From Comamonadaceae bacterium (GTDB lineage: Bacteria; Pseudomonadota; Gammaproteobacteria; Burkholderiales; Burkholderiaceae_C): a stretch of DNA of 64,000 nucleotides. The translations under genes were made by a program, and so were the position numbers. Below the pieces are notes generated by a model, which searched no databases, had not been told where the DNA came from, and saw nothing but the letters and a program-made list of their open reading frames with translations. Positions 54,468-64,000 of this stretch are shown piece by piece (within the stretch, counting starts at the first letter, position 1; every line of letters starts with the position of its first letter). Location: positions 1 through 64,000 of the forward strand of contig SEAY01000001.1 in the NCBI GenBank assembly GCA_004144865.1, read 5' to 3'.

Positions 54468-55958
54468 ATGGATCAAGCCATCGCAGAGGCCGGCCGGGCC
54501 CTGGACCTCGCCGCCGCGTGGCAGCACGGTTTCGCCGCACTCGGCCCCGACTTCCACACCGAACTGCGGCCCACGCCGCTGCCAAGTCCCCACCTGGTTT
54601 CCGTCAACCGCGTCCTCGCGGCGGAACTGGGACTGGATGCCGGCGTCCTCGCGTCACACGAGGGCGTGGGCGCCTTCACGGGCAATCAGCCGATGGCCGG
54701 CGCGCGCCCGTTGGCCAGCGTCTACAGCGGCCACCAGTTCGGCGTGTGGGCCGGCCAGCTCGGCGACGGCCGCGCCATCCTGCTCGGTGGCATCGAAACG
54801 CCCGCCGGCGTGCAGGAACTGCAGCTCAAGGGCGCCGGCCGCACGCCCTATTCCCGCATGGGCGACGGACGCGCCGTGCTGCGATCGAGCATCCGCGAGT
54901 ACCTGTGCTCCGAAGCCATGCACGGCCTGGGCATCCCCACGAGCCGCGCGCTGATCGTCACGGGCTCGCCCCAACCGGTGCGCCGCGAGGAGATCGAGAC
55001 CGCCGCGGTGGTGACGCGGGTGGCGCCCAGCTTCGTGCGCTTCGGGCACTTCGAGCACTTCGCCGCCCGCGGCCACGATGCGCAGCTGGGCCAGCTTGCC
55101 GACTACGTGATCGACACCTTCTACCCGCAGTGCCGCGGTGCCGCCCACCTGGCGGGCAATCCCTACGCGGCCCTGCTGCAGGCGGTGAGCGAGCGCACGG
55201 CCGCCATGGTGGCGCAGTGGCAGGCGGTGGGCTTCTGCCACGGCGTGATGAACACCGACAACATGAGCATCCTGGGCCTCACGATCGACTACGGGCCCTT
55301 CCAGTTCCTGGATGCCTTCGTGCCGAACCACGTGTGCAACCACAGCGACGAGACCGGCCGCTATGCCTACAACCGCCAGCCCAACGTCGCCTACTGGAAC
55401 CTGTTCTGCCTGGGGCAGGCCCTGCTGCCCTTGATCGGCGACCAGGAGCTCGCACTGGCGGCCCTGGAGTCGTACAAGACGGCCTTCCCGCGCGAACTCG
55501 AAGGCCACATGCGCACCAAGCTGGGCCTGGCCGACGAGCGCCCGGGCGACCGCGAACTGGTGGAGGGGATCCTCACCCTGCTGGCTGCCGGCCGCGTGGA
55601 CTATCCGATCTTCTGGCGGCGCCTGTCGCACTTCGTGGGCGGGGGCGACGTGGAGACGGTCCGCGACCTGTTCCCGGACCGCGCCGGCTTCGACGCCTGG
55701 GCGGCACAATACGAAGCGCGGCTGCCGGCGGACCGCGCGCCGGCATCGGCAGCGATGCTGCGCGCCAATCCCAAGTACGTGCTGCGCAACCATCTTTGCG
55801 AACTGGCCATCCGACAGGCGAAACTCGGCGACTTTTCCGGCGTCGAAGAACTGCTGGGCCTGGTGCAGTCGCCCTTCGACGAGCATCCCTCGCACGAGGA
55901 CAAGGCCGGCTTTCCGCCCGACTGGGCATCCCACATCGAGATCAGCTGCTCCTCATGA
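54468..55958 (+). CDS. selO: SelO (YdiU) pseudokinase-fold protein AMPylase
   Basis: A 496-residue SelO. Family features include [37 protein letters not shown], the metal-binding MNTDNMSI and [10 protein letters not shown], and [18 protein letters not shown]. The C-terminus ISCSS keeps the cysteine that in animals is selenocysteine. SelO transfers AMP to Ser/Thr/Tyr of redox proteins and shapes S-glutathionylation. Its stop overlaps the msrB start by 4 bases. The ATG lies 60 bases downstream of the divergent signalling operon promoter region. Confidence 0.94.
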   Translation: MDQAIAEAGRALDLAAAWQHGFAALGPDFHTELRPTPLPSPHLVSVNRVLAAELGLDAGVLASHEGVGAFTGNQPMAGARPLASVYSGHQFGVWAGQLGDGRAILLGGIETPAGVQELQLKGAGRTPYSRMGDGRAVLRSSIREYLCSEAMHGLGIPTSRALIVTGSPQPVRREEIETAAVVTRVAPSFVRFGHFEHFAARGHDAQLGQLADYVIDTFYPQCRGAAHLAGNPYAALLQAVSERTAAMVAQWQAVGFCHGVMNTDNMSILGLTIDYGPFQFLDAFVPNHVCNHSDETGRYAYNRQPNVAYWNLFCLGQALLPLIGDQELALAALESYKTAFPRELEGHMRTKLGLADERPGDRELVEGILTLLAAGRVDYPIFWRRLSHFVGGGDVETVRDLFPDRAGFDAWAAQYEARLPADRAPASAAMLRANPKYVLRNHLCELAIRQAKLGDFSGVEELLGLVQSPFDEHPSHEDKAGFPPDWASHIEISCSS

Positions 55959-56368
55959 CGTACCCGATCGAAAAATCCGAGGCCGAGTGGAAGGCCCTGC
56001 TGAAGGAGAAAGGCGCCGAGCCCGGCGCCTTCGAAGTCACCCGGCATGCCGCCACCGAGCGGCCCTTCACCGGCAAGTACGAACGCGTCTGGGCGGACGG
56101 CAGCTATCACTGCATCTGCTGCGGCGCCGAGCTGTTCGACTCGGCCACCAAGTTCGACGCCGGCTGCGGCTGGCCCAGCTTCTCGCAGGCCGTGCCCGGC
56201 GCGATCCGCGAGATCCGCGATACCAGCCACGGCATGATCCGCACCGAGACGGTGTGCGCGCAATGCGGCGCGCACCTCGGCCACGTGTTTCCCGACGGGC
56301 CCACGGACACCGGCCTGCGTTATTGCATGAACTCCGCTTCGCTGGACTTCCAGCCCGAAAAGACCTGA
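55955..56368 (+). CDS. msrB: Peptide-methionine (R)-S-oxide reductase MsrB
   Basis: A 137-residue MsrB. Zinc cysteines are in CICCGAEL and [21 protein letters not shown] is the substrate-pocket stretch; the catalytic residue is Cys in [10 protein letters not shown]. It repairs the R form of methionine sulfoxide. The ATGA overlap with selO fixes the start, and the stop shares a base with the yciB ATG. Pairing with SelO points to a redox-repair unit. Confidence 0.96.
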   Translation: MTYPIEKSEAEWKALLKEKGAEPGAFEVTRHAATERPFTGKYERVWADGSYHCICCGAELFDSATKFDAGCGWPSFSQAVPGAIREIRDTSHGMIRTETVCAQCGAHLGHVFPDGPTDTGLRYCMNSASLDFQPEKT

Positions 56369-56922
56369 TGAAACTGCTCCTCGACTTCTTTCCCATCGTC
56401 CTGTTCTTCGCGGCGTTCAAGCTGTGGGGCATCTACGTGGCGACGGGCGTGGCCATCGTGGCCACCATCGCCCAGATCGCCTGGCTGAAGTACTCCACGG
56501 GGAAGGTGGAACCGATGCAGTGGCTGAGCCTCGGCATCATCGTGGTGTTCGGCGGTGCCACCATCCTGGCGCACGACGAGACCTTCATCAAGTGGAAGCC
56601 CACCGTGCTGTACTGGCTGATGGGCGCGGCGCTGGCCGGCGGCCTGCTGTTCTTCCGCAAGAACCTGCTGAAGTCGCTGATGGGCGCCCAGATGGAGCTG
56701 CCCGATGCCGCCTGGCGCGCGATGAACTGGAGCTGGGTCGGCTTCTTCGCCATCATGGGCGTGCTGAACCTGTGGGTCGCCTTCAACTTCGACACCGACA
56801 CCTGGGTGAACTTCAAGCTGTTCGGCGGGCTGGGCCTGATGGCGCTGTTCGTGGTCGGCCAGGCCCTCTACCTGGGGCGCTACATGAAGGACGCCAAGGA
56901 AGCCGGCGCCCGGGATTCCTGA
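56368..56922 (+). CDS. yciB: Inner-membrane septation protein YciB/IspZ
   Basis: A 184-residue polytopic inner-membrane protein with five or six helices. KLLLDFFPIVLFFAAFK at the start, GGATILAHDETFIKWKPT and DTDTWVNFKLFGGLGL near the end are family signatures. YciB supports cell envelope synthesis and septation (needed for normal division in Shigella). It shares one base with msrB and is 2 bases from bolA. Confidence 0.95.
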   Translation: MKLLLDFFPIVLFFAAFKLWGIYVATGVAIVATIAQIAWLKYSTGKVEPMQWLSLGIIVVFGGATILAHDETFIKWKPTVLYWLMGAALAGGLLFFRKNLLKSLMGAQMELPDAAWRAMNWSWVGFFAIMGVLNLWVAFNFDTDTWVNFKLFGGLGLMALFVVGQALYLGRYMKDAKEAGARDS

Positions 56923-56924
56923 CC

Positions 56925-57191
56925 ATGGGCACGGGAATCACCGCCGAAGCGCTGCGCGCACGGCTGGCGCAAACCCTGCAGCCCACGCAGCTCGAAGTGC
57001 TGGACGAAAGCGCCGCCCACCTCGGGCACGCGGGGCAGGACGGCACCGGCGTCGGCACCCATTTCCGGGTGCGGATCGCCTCGCCGCTGTTCGCCGGCAA
57101 GCCGAAAGTCGCATGCCATCGCCTTGTGTATGATGCCCTGCGCGACCATATCGACGCGGGCCTGCACGCGCTCGCCATCGAAACGCTCTGA
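56925..57191 (+). CDS. BolA-family protein
   Basis: An 88-residue BolA-like protein. ESAAHLGHAGQDGTGVGTHF and CHRLVYDALRDHIDAGLHAL match the family core, with a His-rich loop. BolA proteins bind monothiol glutaredoxins and iron-sulfur clusters, and some bind DNA as regulators. The start ATG lies 2 bases after yciB. It is very often next to yciB and a PpiC isomerase in Betaproteobacteria, as here. Confidence 0.92.
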   Translation: MGTGITAEALRARLAQTLQPTQLEVLDESAAHLGHAGQDGTGVGTHFRVRIASPLFAGKPKVACHRLVYDALRDHIDAGLHALAIETL

Positions 57192-57228
57192 ACCAGATCT
57201 CGCTCATCTCGCTCCCAAAGGGAAATCC

Positions 57229-58008
57229 ATGAAGAAAGCCCTCCTGACCGCGCTCGCCGCGGCCACCATCGGCATCGCCCTGCCCGCCGCCGCGCAGAAC
57301 GTCGCCATCGTCAACGGCAAGGCGGTGCCCAAGGCGCGCGTCGACATGCTGTCGCAGCAGCTGGCCAAGGCGGGCCGCCCCGTCGACCCCACGATGCAGA
57401 GCCAACTGAAGGACGAAGTCATCGCGCGCGAGATCTTCATGCAGGAAGCGCAGAAGCGCGGCCTCGACGCCACCGACGACTTCAAGGCCCAGATCGAGCT
57501 GGCCCGCCAGACCATCCTGATCCGCGAGCTGTTCGCCGACTACCAGCAGAAGAACCCGGTGACCGACGCCGAGATCAAGGCCGAATACGACAAGTTCGTC
57601 TCGGCCAACGGCGGCAAGGAATTCAAGGCGCGCCACATCCTCGTGGAGAACGAGGACCAGGCGAAGAAGATCATCGGCGACCTGAAGAAGGGCCAGAAGT
57701 TCGAGGACATCGCCAAGAAGCAGTCCAAGGACGCAGGGTCCGGCGCCAACGGCGGCGACCTCGACTGGGCCACGGCGGCCAGCTACGTCCCCGAGTTCGC
57801 CGAAGCGATGGTCAAGCTGAAGAAGGGCGAACTGACGCAGGCGCCGGTGAAGTCCCAGTTCGGCTGGCACGTCATCCGCGTCGACGACATCCGCGAAGCC
57901 CAGCTGCCCAAGCTGGAGGAAGTGCGCCCGCAGATCGCGCAGCAGCTGCAGCAGCAGAAGCTGGCGCAATTCCAGGAGAACCTGCGCAAGAGCGCGAAGG
58001 TGGAATGA
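57229..58008 (+). CDS. Periplasmic peptidyl-prolyl isomerase (parvulin/PpiC family)
   Basis: A 259-residue protein with a signal peptide (cleavage after AAAQ, about residue 22), a SurA-like helical N-terminal part (residues 23-125), and a parvulin domain (about 135-225: FKARHILVENEDQAKKIIGD and GGDLDWATAASYVPEFAEAM). It ends with a helical C-tail. It assists folding of outer-membrane proteins. The start has AAAGGGA upstream. The transcript ends at the hairpin 58093-58119. Confidence 0.93.
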   Translation: MKKALLTALAAATIGIALPAAAQNVAIVNGKAVPKARVDMLSQQLAKAGRPVDPTMQSQLKDEVIAREIFMQEAQKRGLDATDDFKAQIELARQTILIRELFADYQQKNPVTDAEIKAEYDKFVSANGGKEFKARHILVENEDQAKKIIGDLKKGQKFEDIAKKQSKDAGSGANGGDLDWATAASYVPEFAEAMVKLKKGELTQAPVKSQFGWHVIRVDDIREAQLPKLEEVRPQIAQQLQQQKLAQFQENLRKSAKVE

Positions 58009-58041
58009 AGGAGCGCGCCGCTGGCGCGCTTCATTCCATCC

Positions 58042-58090
58042 CCGCGCAGGCCGGGGATCCAGATCCTTCTCGCGCAGGCGGGGATCCAGA
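58042..58090. repeat. Tandem repeat units of the intergenic palindrome family (copy C)
   Basis: Two direct units, CCGCGCAGGCCGGGGATCC (58042-58060) and TCGCGCAGGCGGGGATCCAG (58070-58089), resemble one arm of the repeats at 37815 and 62929. They lie just before the bidirectional terminator. Confidence 0.55.
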
Positions 58091-58092
58091 GC

Positions 58093-58119
58093 AGAAAAGC
58101 GGCCACCGGCCGCTTTTCT
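58093..58119. terminator. Bidirectional rho-independent terminator
   Basis: A perfect 12-base stem, AGAAAAGCGGCC (58093-58104) with GGCCGCTTTTCT (58108-58119), has the loop ACC. T runs occur on both strands, so it serves the convergent isomerase (plus) and hemerythrin (minus) genes. The core is the exact reverse complement of the hairpin at 62971-62993. Confidence 0.85.
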
Positions 58120-58123
58120 CTTT

Positions 58124-58612
58124 TCAGGCCGCCTGCCCCTGCAGTTCCTGCTGCCTCTCCTTCAGCTGCTCCCCGAGCGCGACGAGGTCCAGCTGCGGCG
58201 CCGAGCGCGCCTTGGTGAAGAGGCCATCGCGCTCCTCCTTCACGTGGTGCTCGATCGCCTGCGCGAGCTTCGTCACCAGCGCGTCCATCTCGGGCCCGGC
58301 GGCGGGCAGCTGCTCGATCTGCGCGATCAGCTCCTTCGCCTCCTGGTGCTCCGCCTTCGCCTCTTCCAGCAGGCCGGCGGGCGCGGCCTGGCGCAGCGCG
58401 GGATAGAAGATCTCCTCCTCGATCTGCGCGTGCACGGTGAGCTCGTCGCAGATCCTGCGCGCGAGGGCCTGGCGGCCATCCGCGCCTTCCGCGCCCGACA
58501 TCGCGAGCCGCGCGTATTCGACGAACAGGTGCTTGACCGCGACGTGGTCGGCGTCGAGCAGGTCGCAGGCGTCTTTCCCGGGGTTCTGGGGCATGGTGTT
58601 CACCTCTTTCAT
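58124..58612 (-). CDS. Hemerythrin HHE-domain protein
   Basis: A 162-residue four-helix bundle. Iron-ligand candidates are His in DADHVAVKHLF, HAQIEEEIFYP, AEHQEAKEL and IEHHVKEER. HHE proteins bind diiron and sense or buffer oxygen and nitric oxide, or help repair iron clusters. It begins 15 bases after katE on the same strand, so the pair is probably co-transcribed for oxidative defence. The start may also be the internal ATG at 58594. Confidence 0.88.
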   Translation of the reverse strand: MKEVNTMPQNPGKDACDLLDADHVAVKHLFVEYARLAMSGAEGADGRQALARRICDELTVHAQIEEEIFYPALRQAAPAGLLEEAKAEHQEAKELIAQIEQLPAAGPEMDALVTKLAQAIEHHVKEERDGLFTKARSAPQLDLVALGEQLKERQQELQGQAA

Positions 58613-58627
58613 GTGGAAGGGCTGTCC

Positions 58628-61051
<2,424 letters not shown>

Positions 61052-61201
61052 GGGGCGGACCAGGGGAAAAACGGCAGGATTGCCGGCCGCTCACGGTAGG
61101 TCCCTGCACCACCCTGCCCTGTAGGCGCATGCCGACACCTTGGCTGGCAGCGCCTATCGAGGCCATAGCCCTTCGCCGAAGAGCTAGGTTGCGGCAGAGC
61201 T

Positions 61202-61948
61202 CTATCGAAACGCGGCCGCGAGCATGACGAGCCCGATGAGCACCGGCTGGTGGACCATGTACCAGCTCAGGCTCCAGCGGCCCATCCATGCGAGGGGCCG
61301 CAGCACAGGCGCGATCTCCCCCTGCACCAGGGCGGCGCGCTCGCGTAGCAGCGATCGGCCCGCGGCCATGCCCCACCACATCACGCCCATCCACGGCAAC
61401 AGCGGCACGTAGTCCTCGGTCACCGGCTTGCGCGAGATCCAGCCCAGCCAGTTGAGCAGCGGCGTGTTGAAGACCTCCAGCGCCGGCCACGCGGCATGCG
61501 CTGCCCGCGCTGCGAAGGGCGCTGCGATCGCAAGCGCACCGGCGAGCCACAGCCAGCGTCCCCAGGGCGCCGTGACGCGCGCCACCACCAGCATCACCGC
61601 GATGCCATGCAGCACCCCGAAGTAGATGAAGCTGCGCGGGAACATGAACCAGGAGCCCAGCGTCACCAGGAGCGCGCACGCAGCCACCTGCGCCCAGCGC
61701 CTCCAGAAGCGCGGCCAGCCCTGCCCCTGGTGGACGGCCACGGCCTGCCCCAGGCCGGCGCAGAACAGGAACAGGCTCACGATCGCGGTGCGTTGCCAGG
61801 TCCAGAACGGGTCGCGGTGGAAGTCCTCGCGGATGAAGCGGAAGTGGTCCAGGTCGAAGGCGAAGTGGTAGGCCGTCATCCAGGCGATGGCGGCGCCGCG
61901 CAGGGCGTCGATACGGTCGAATCGGCGGGTGGGGCGACTGTCGGGCAC
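61202..61948 (-). CDS. DUF1624 / heparan-alpha-glucosaminide N-acetyltransferase-like membrane protein
   Basis: A 248-residue polytopic membrane protein with about seven hydrophobic helices. RIDALRGAAIAWMTAYHFAF near the N-terminus and LSWYMVHQPVLIGL at the end are the hallmarks of the DUF1624/HGSNAT acyltransferase group. The substrate is unknown; members acetylate sugars or lipids across the membrane. The GTG start at 61948 is preferred (VPDSRPTRRF); no ATG lies upstream. It is divergent from the lipoprotein gene. Confidence 0.8.
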   Translation of the reverse strand: MPDSRPTRRFDRIDALRGAAIAWMTAYHFAFDLDHFRFIREDFHRDPFWTWQRTAIVSLFLFCAGLGQAVAVHQGQGWPRFWRRWAQVAACALLVTLGSWFMFPRSFIYFGVLHGIAVMLVVARVTAPWGRWLWLAGALAIAAPFAARAAHAAWPALEVFNTPLLNWLGWISRKPVTEDYVPLLPWMGVMWWGMAAGRSLLRERAALVQGEIAPVLRPLAWMGRWSLSWYMVHQPVLIGLVMLAAAFR

Positions 61949-62051
61949 GGGCGGAGTGTAGGGCGCCCCCGATTGACGCGGATGGGTGCCACCGTTCCAA
62001 TGCGCCGGTGCCGGCCAGCGGGTTGGCATGCGAACAACAAGGAGCCTCACG

Positions 62052-62927
62052 ATGACGAAACTCCACACCCTGCTGCTCGTCGCGGCCGCGGTGCTTGCCG
62101 GCTGCGCGGGCCGGCCCATGACCCACACCCAGCCCGCGCCCGTGGTGCGTGCCATGCCGCCCGGCCAGCTCGCCGCGGGCAAGACCGAAGTGCTGTGGCT
62201 GGGGCAGGCGACGACACGCATCACCACGCCCGGCGGCAAGGTGATCGTGATCGATCCCTGGCTGAAGACCAACCCCAAGACGCCGGCGGCGTTCAAGGAA
62301 CTGTCCGCGCTCGGCAAGGTGGACATGATCCTGGTCACGCACGCGCACTTCGACCACTTCGCCGACGCGCCCGAGCTCGCGAAGATGCACAACGCGCCCA
62401 TGTACGGGCCGGCGGGCCTGAACCAGACGGTCGCCGCGCTGGGCATCCTGCCCGGCAACCTGGCGCCCCGCATGGGCAAGGGCGGCACCGTCCTGCCCTG
62501 GGGCCCGACCGGTCCCAAGATCACCGCGGTGCGCGCCGAGCACTCCTCCGAACTCGGGTGGAAGGACGCGGCCGGCAAGGACGTCGTGCACCCCGGCGGC
62601 GAGCCGGTGGGCTACATCGTGGAGATGGAAAACGGCTTCAAGGTCTGGCACATGGGCGATACCGGCGTGTTCGGCGACATGCGCCTGATCGCCGAGATGT
62701 ACCGGCCCGACGTGGTGCTGCTGCCGATCGGCAACCACTTCGTGATGAGCCCGCAGGACGCCGCGGTGGCCGTGCGCGACATGATCCGCCCGCGCTATGC
62801 GATTCCCATCCACTACGGCACCACGCCGCAGCTGCGCGGCACGCCGGAGGAGTTCATCGGTGCACTGGGCTCCGGCTCCGCCACCACGGTCCTGGTGCCG
62901 CAGCCCGGGCAGAAGTACGACTTCTGA
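62052..62927 (+). CDS. Metallo-beta-lactamase-fold lipoprotein hydrolase
   Basis: A 291-residue protein with a lipobox (LAGC, cysteine at about 19) and then a metallo-beta-lactamase fold. The metal motif THAHFDHFAD (H-x-H-x-D-H) and later WHMGDTGVFGD and IPIHYGTTPQLRGT complete the site. This is the UlaG/Rv-type lactonase-like group; the substrate is not known. The AAGGAG site 7 bases upstream of ATG 62052 supports the start. Its transcript ends at the hairpin 62971-62993. Confidence 0.88.
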   Translation: MTKLHTLLLVAAAVLAGCAGRPMTHTQPAPVVRAMPPGQLAAGKTEVLWLGQATTRITTPGGKVIVIDPWLKTNPKTPAAFKELSALGKVDMILVTHAHFDHFADAPELAKMHNAPMYGPAGLNQTVAALGILPGNLAPRMGKGGTVLPWGPTGPKITAVRAEHSSELGWKDAAGKDVVHPGGEPVGYIVEMENGFKVWHMGDTGVFGDMRLIAEMYRPDVVLLPIGNHFVMSPQDAAVAVRDMIRPRYAIPIHYGTTPQLRGTPEEFIGALGSGSATTVLVPQPGQKYDF

Positions 62928-62928
62928 C

Positions 62929-63032
62929 CGTCGTCCCCGCGGAGGCGGGGACCCAGGGCGTTGAATAAGCAAAAGCGGCCGGTGGCCGCTTTTCACTGGG
63001 AGCCCTGGATTCCCGCCTGCGCGGGAATGACG
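62929..63032. repeat. Intergenic palindromic repeat (copy B) with internal terminator
   Basis: A 104-base inverted repeat. The left arm (62929-62961) matches copy A closely (CCCCGCGGAGGCGGGGA, then CCCAGGGCGT). The right arm (63001-63032) is its complement (AGCCCTGGATTCCCGCC, then TGCGCGGGAATGACG). A perfect terminator hairpin sits between the arms. It occupies the whole gap between the convergent hydrolase and Bug genes. Confidence 0.8.
62971..62993. terminator. Bidirectional rho-independent terminator
   Basis: AAAAGCGGCC (62971-62980) pairs perfectly with GGCCGCTTTT (62984-62993) around a GGT loop. T runs on both strands suit the two convergent genes. Confidence 0.85.
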
Positions 63033-63036
63033 GGGT

Positions 63037-64000
63037 CTACTCCGCCTTGATTCCCGCCCGCTTGATCACCGGCCCCCACTTGGCGCGCTCCTGGCGCATG
63101 TACGCCGCAAACTGCTCCGGCGTGCCGGGTTCCGGTTCCATGTACTGCGCGCGCAGCTTGGCCAGCACCGCGGGATCGCGCATCGCGCCGACGAAGGCCT
63201 GGTTGAGCCGCGCCACCACGGTGGGCGGCGTGCCCGCGGGGGCGATGATGCCGATCCACGCGCTGCCGTCCAGCGCGACGCCGGACTCGCGGAAGGTGGG
63301 CACGTCAGGCAGCTGCGGCAGGCGCCTGGCCGTGGACACCGCCAGCACCTTCATCTTGCCGGCCTGCACCTGCGGCATCACCGCCAGCGGCGCCAGGCTC
63401 ACCATGTGGGTATCGCCCTGCAGCACGCTCATCACGGCGGCCGGCGAGGAGGCGTAGGGCACCTGCACCACGTAGCTGTTGGTCAGGGACTTGATGGCCT
63501 CCATGCTCAGCTGCGACAGGGTGCCCACGCCGACGGAGGCGTAGTTGTACTTGCCGGGGTTCTTCCGCAGCAGGTCCATCAGCTCCTTCATGTTGTTCAC
63601 GCCGAGCGAGGAGCTCACCGCCAGCACGTTGCCCTGGTGCACGCCGAAGGTGATGGGCTGCAGGTCCTTGAAGGGGTCGTACGGCAGGTTGTCGTAAATC
63701 AGCGTGTTGTTCACCAGCGGGCCCGTGATGGACACGCCGATGGTGTAGCCGTCCGGCGGCGCCTTGGCGACCAGGTTGGTGGCGATGTTGCCGCCCGCGC
63801 CGGCGCGGTTCTCGATCACGATGGACTGGCCGAGCGTCTTCGCGGCGTGCTCGCTCACCACGCGGGCGAATGCGTCGGGCGTGGAGCCGGCGCCGAAAGG
63901 CACGAGCAGCCTGATGGTCTTGCTCGGGTAGTCGCCCTGCGCGAGGGCTGCCGTCCAGGGGGCGGCGGCAAGGGCCGCGACGGAGGCGGCGGAGATGGCT
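63037..64000 (-). CDS. Bug-family (TctC) tripartite tricarboxylate receptor, partial
   Basis: The gene runs off the right edge; 321 codons are visible, including the end of a signal peptide (ALAQGDYPSKTIRLLVPFGA). GSTPDAFARVVSEHAAKTLG, VENRAGAGGNIATNLVAKAP and RLPQLPDVPTFRESG are typical of Bug periplasmic receptors, which bind carboxylates for TTT transporters or sensing. Burkholderiales carry dozens of paralogues. The C-terminal end is complete. Confidence 0.92.
   Translation of the reverse strand, partial: AISAASVAALAAAPWTAALAQGDYPSKTIRLLVPFGAGSTPDAFARVVSEHAAKTLGQSIVIENRAGAGGNIATNLVAKAPPDGYTIGVSITGPLVNNTLIYDNLPYDPFKDLQPITFGVHQGNVLAVSSSLGVNNMKELMDLLRKNPGKYNYASVGVGTLSQLSMEAIKSLTNSYVVQVPYASSPAAVMSVLQGDTHMVSLAPLAVMPQVQAGKMKVLAVSTARRLPQLPDVPTFRESGVALDGSAWIGIIAPAGTPPTVVARLNQAFVGAMRDPAVLAKLRAQYMEPEPGTPEQFAAYMRQERAKWGPVIKRAGIKAE

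Overview
The window is GC-rich, densely packed chromosomal DNA. Several traits point to a betaproteobacterium of the order Burkholderiales, most likely family Comamonadaceae (Ramlibacter/Variovorax-like): a mltG-tmk-holB-pilZ-tatD cluster, a SelO/MsrB/YciB/BolA/PpiC block, a Bug-type (TctC) solute receptor, a Liv-type ABC cassette joined to an acyl-CoA ligase, and short intergenic palindromes typical of that group. This assignment is an inference from gene content. I saw no rRNA, tRNA, CRISPR array, insertion sequence or prophage. Intergenic gaps are all below about 230 bases.

Layout. 0-6.8 kb: an acyl-CoA synthetase (NDP-forming)/acetyltransferase fusion behind an FNR-like box, a MarR regulator behind a candidate small RNA, a membrane-anchored trehalose-6-phosphate synthase, and an RlmN-like radical SAM methyltransferase. 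6.9-11.8 kb: an arsenic operon (arsR-arsI-arsC-acr3-arsC-arsH) that runs on into an OsmC-like protein and a PPK2 polyphosphate kinase. 12-22.9 kb: housekeeping and envelope genes (ankyrin protein, TatD, PilZ, HolB, Tmk, MltG, YgfZ, an O-antigen ligase-like protein, a thioesterase-GNAT fusion, an esterase, an iron alcohol dehydrogenase). 23-28.6 kb: patatin, a Ser/Thr kinase paired with a cyclase-like/PEGA membrane protein, and Tex. 28.8-30.3 kb: LapA-like and DUF1223 proteins. 30.3-33.4 kb: a tight aidB-gst-ogt set that looks like alkylation defence. 33.5-42.7 kb: fatty-acid/acyl-CoA catabolism with a TetR-type operator on its promoter. 42.9-49.9 kb: an acyl-CoA ligase plus livKHMGF ABC uptake operon. 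50-54.35 kb: a three-gene signalling operon. 54.5-58 kb: selO, msrB, yciB, bolA and a parvulin-type isomerase. 58.1-64 kb: catalase and hemerythrin, a DUF1624 acyltransferase, a metallo-beta-lactamase-fold lipoprotein, and the truncated gene of a Bug receptor.

The most unusual element is the operon at 49987-54347, read on the minus strand. First comes a LuxI/FeeM-like acyltransferase whose reading frame is broken at a run of eight A residues. It is followed by a hybrid histidine kinase whose membrane domain resembles the alpha-hydroxyketone quorum sensors CqsS/LqsS, and then by a receiver-plus-histidine-kinase protein. A signal synthase next to a CqsS-like sensor, with no CqsA-type synthase and no DNA-binding output in the window, may be an undescribed signalling arrangement. 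A second theme is a family of intergenic palindromes, two of which lie beside the same perfect bidirectional terminator hairpin in opposite orientations.
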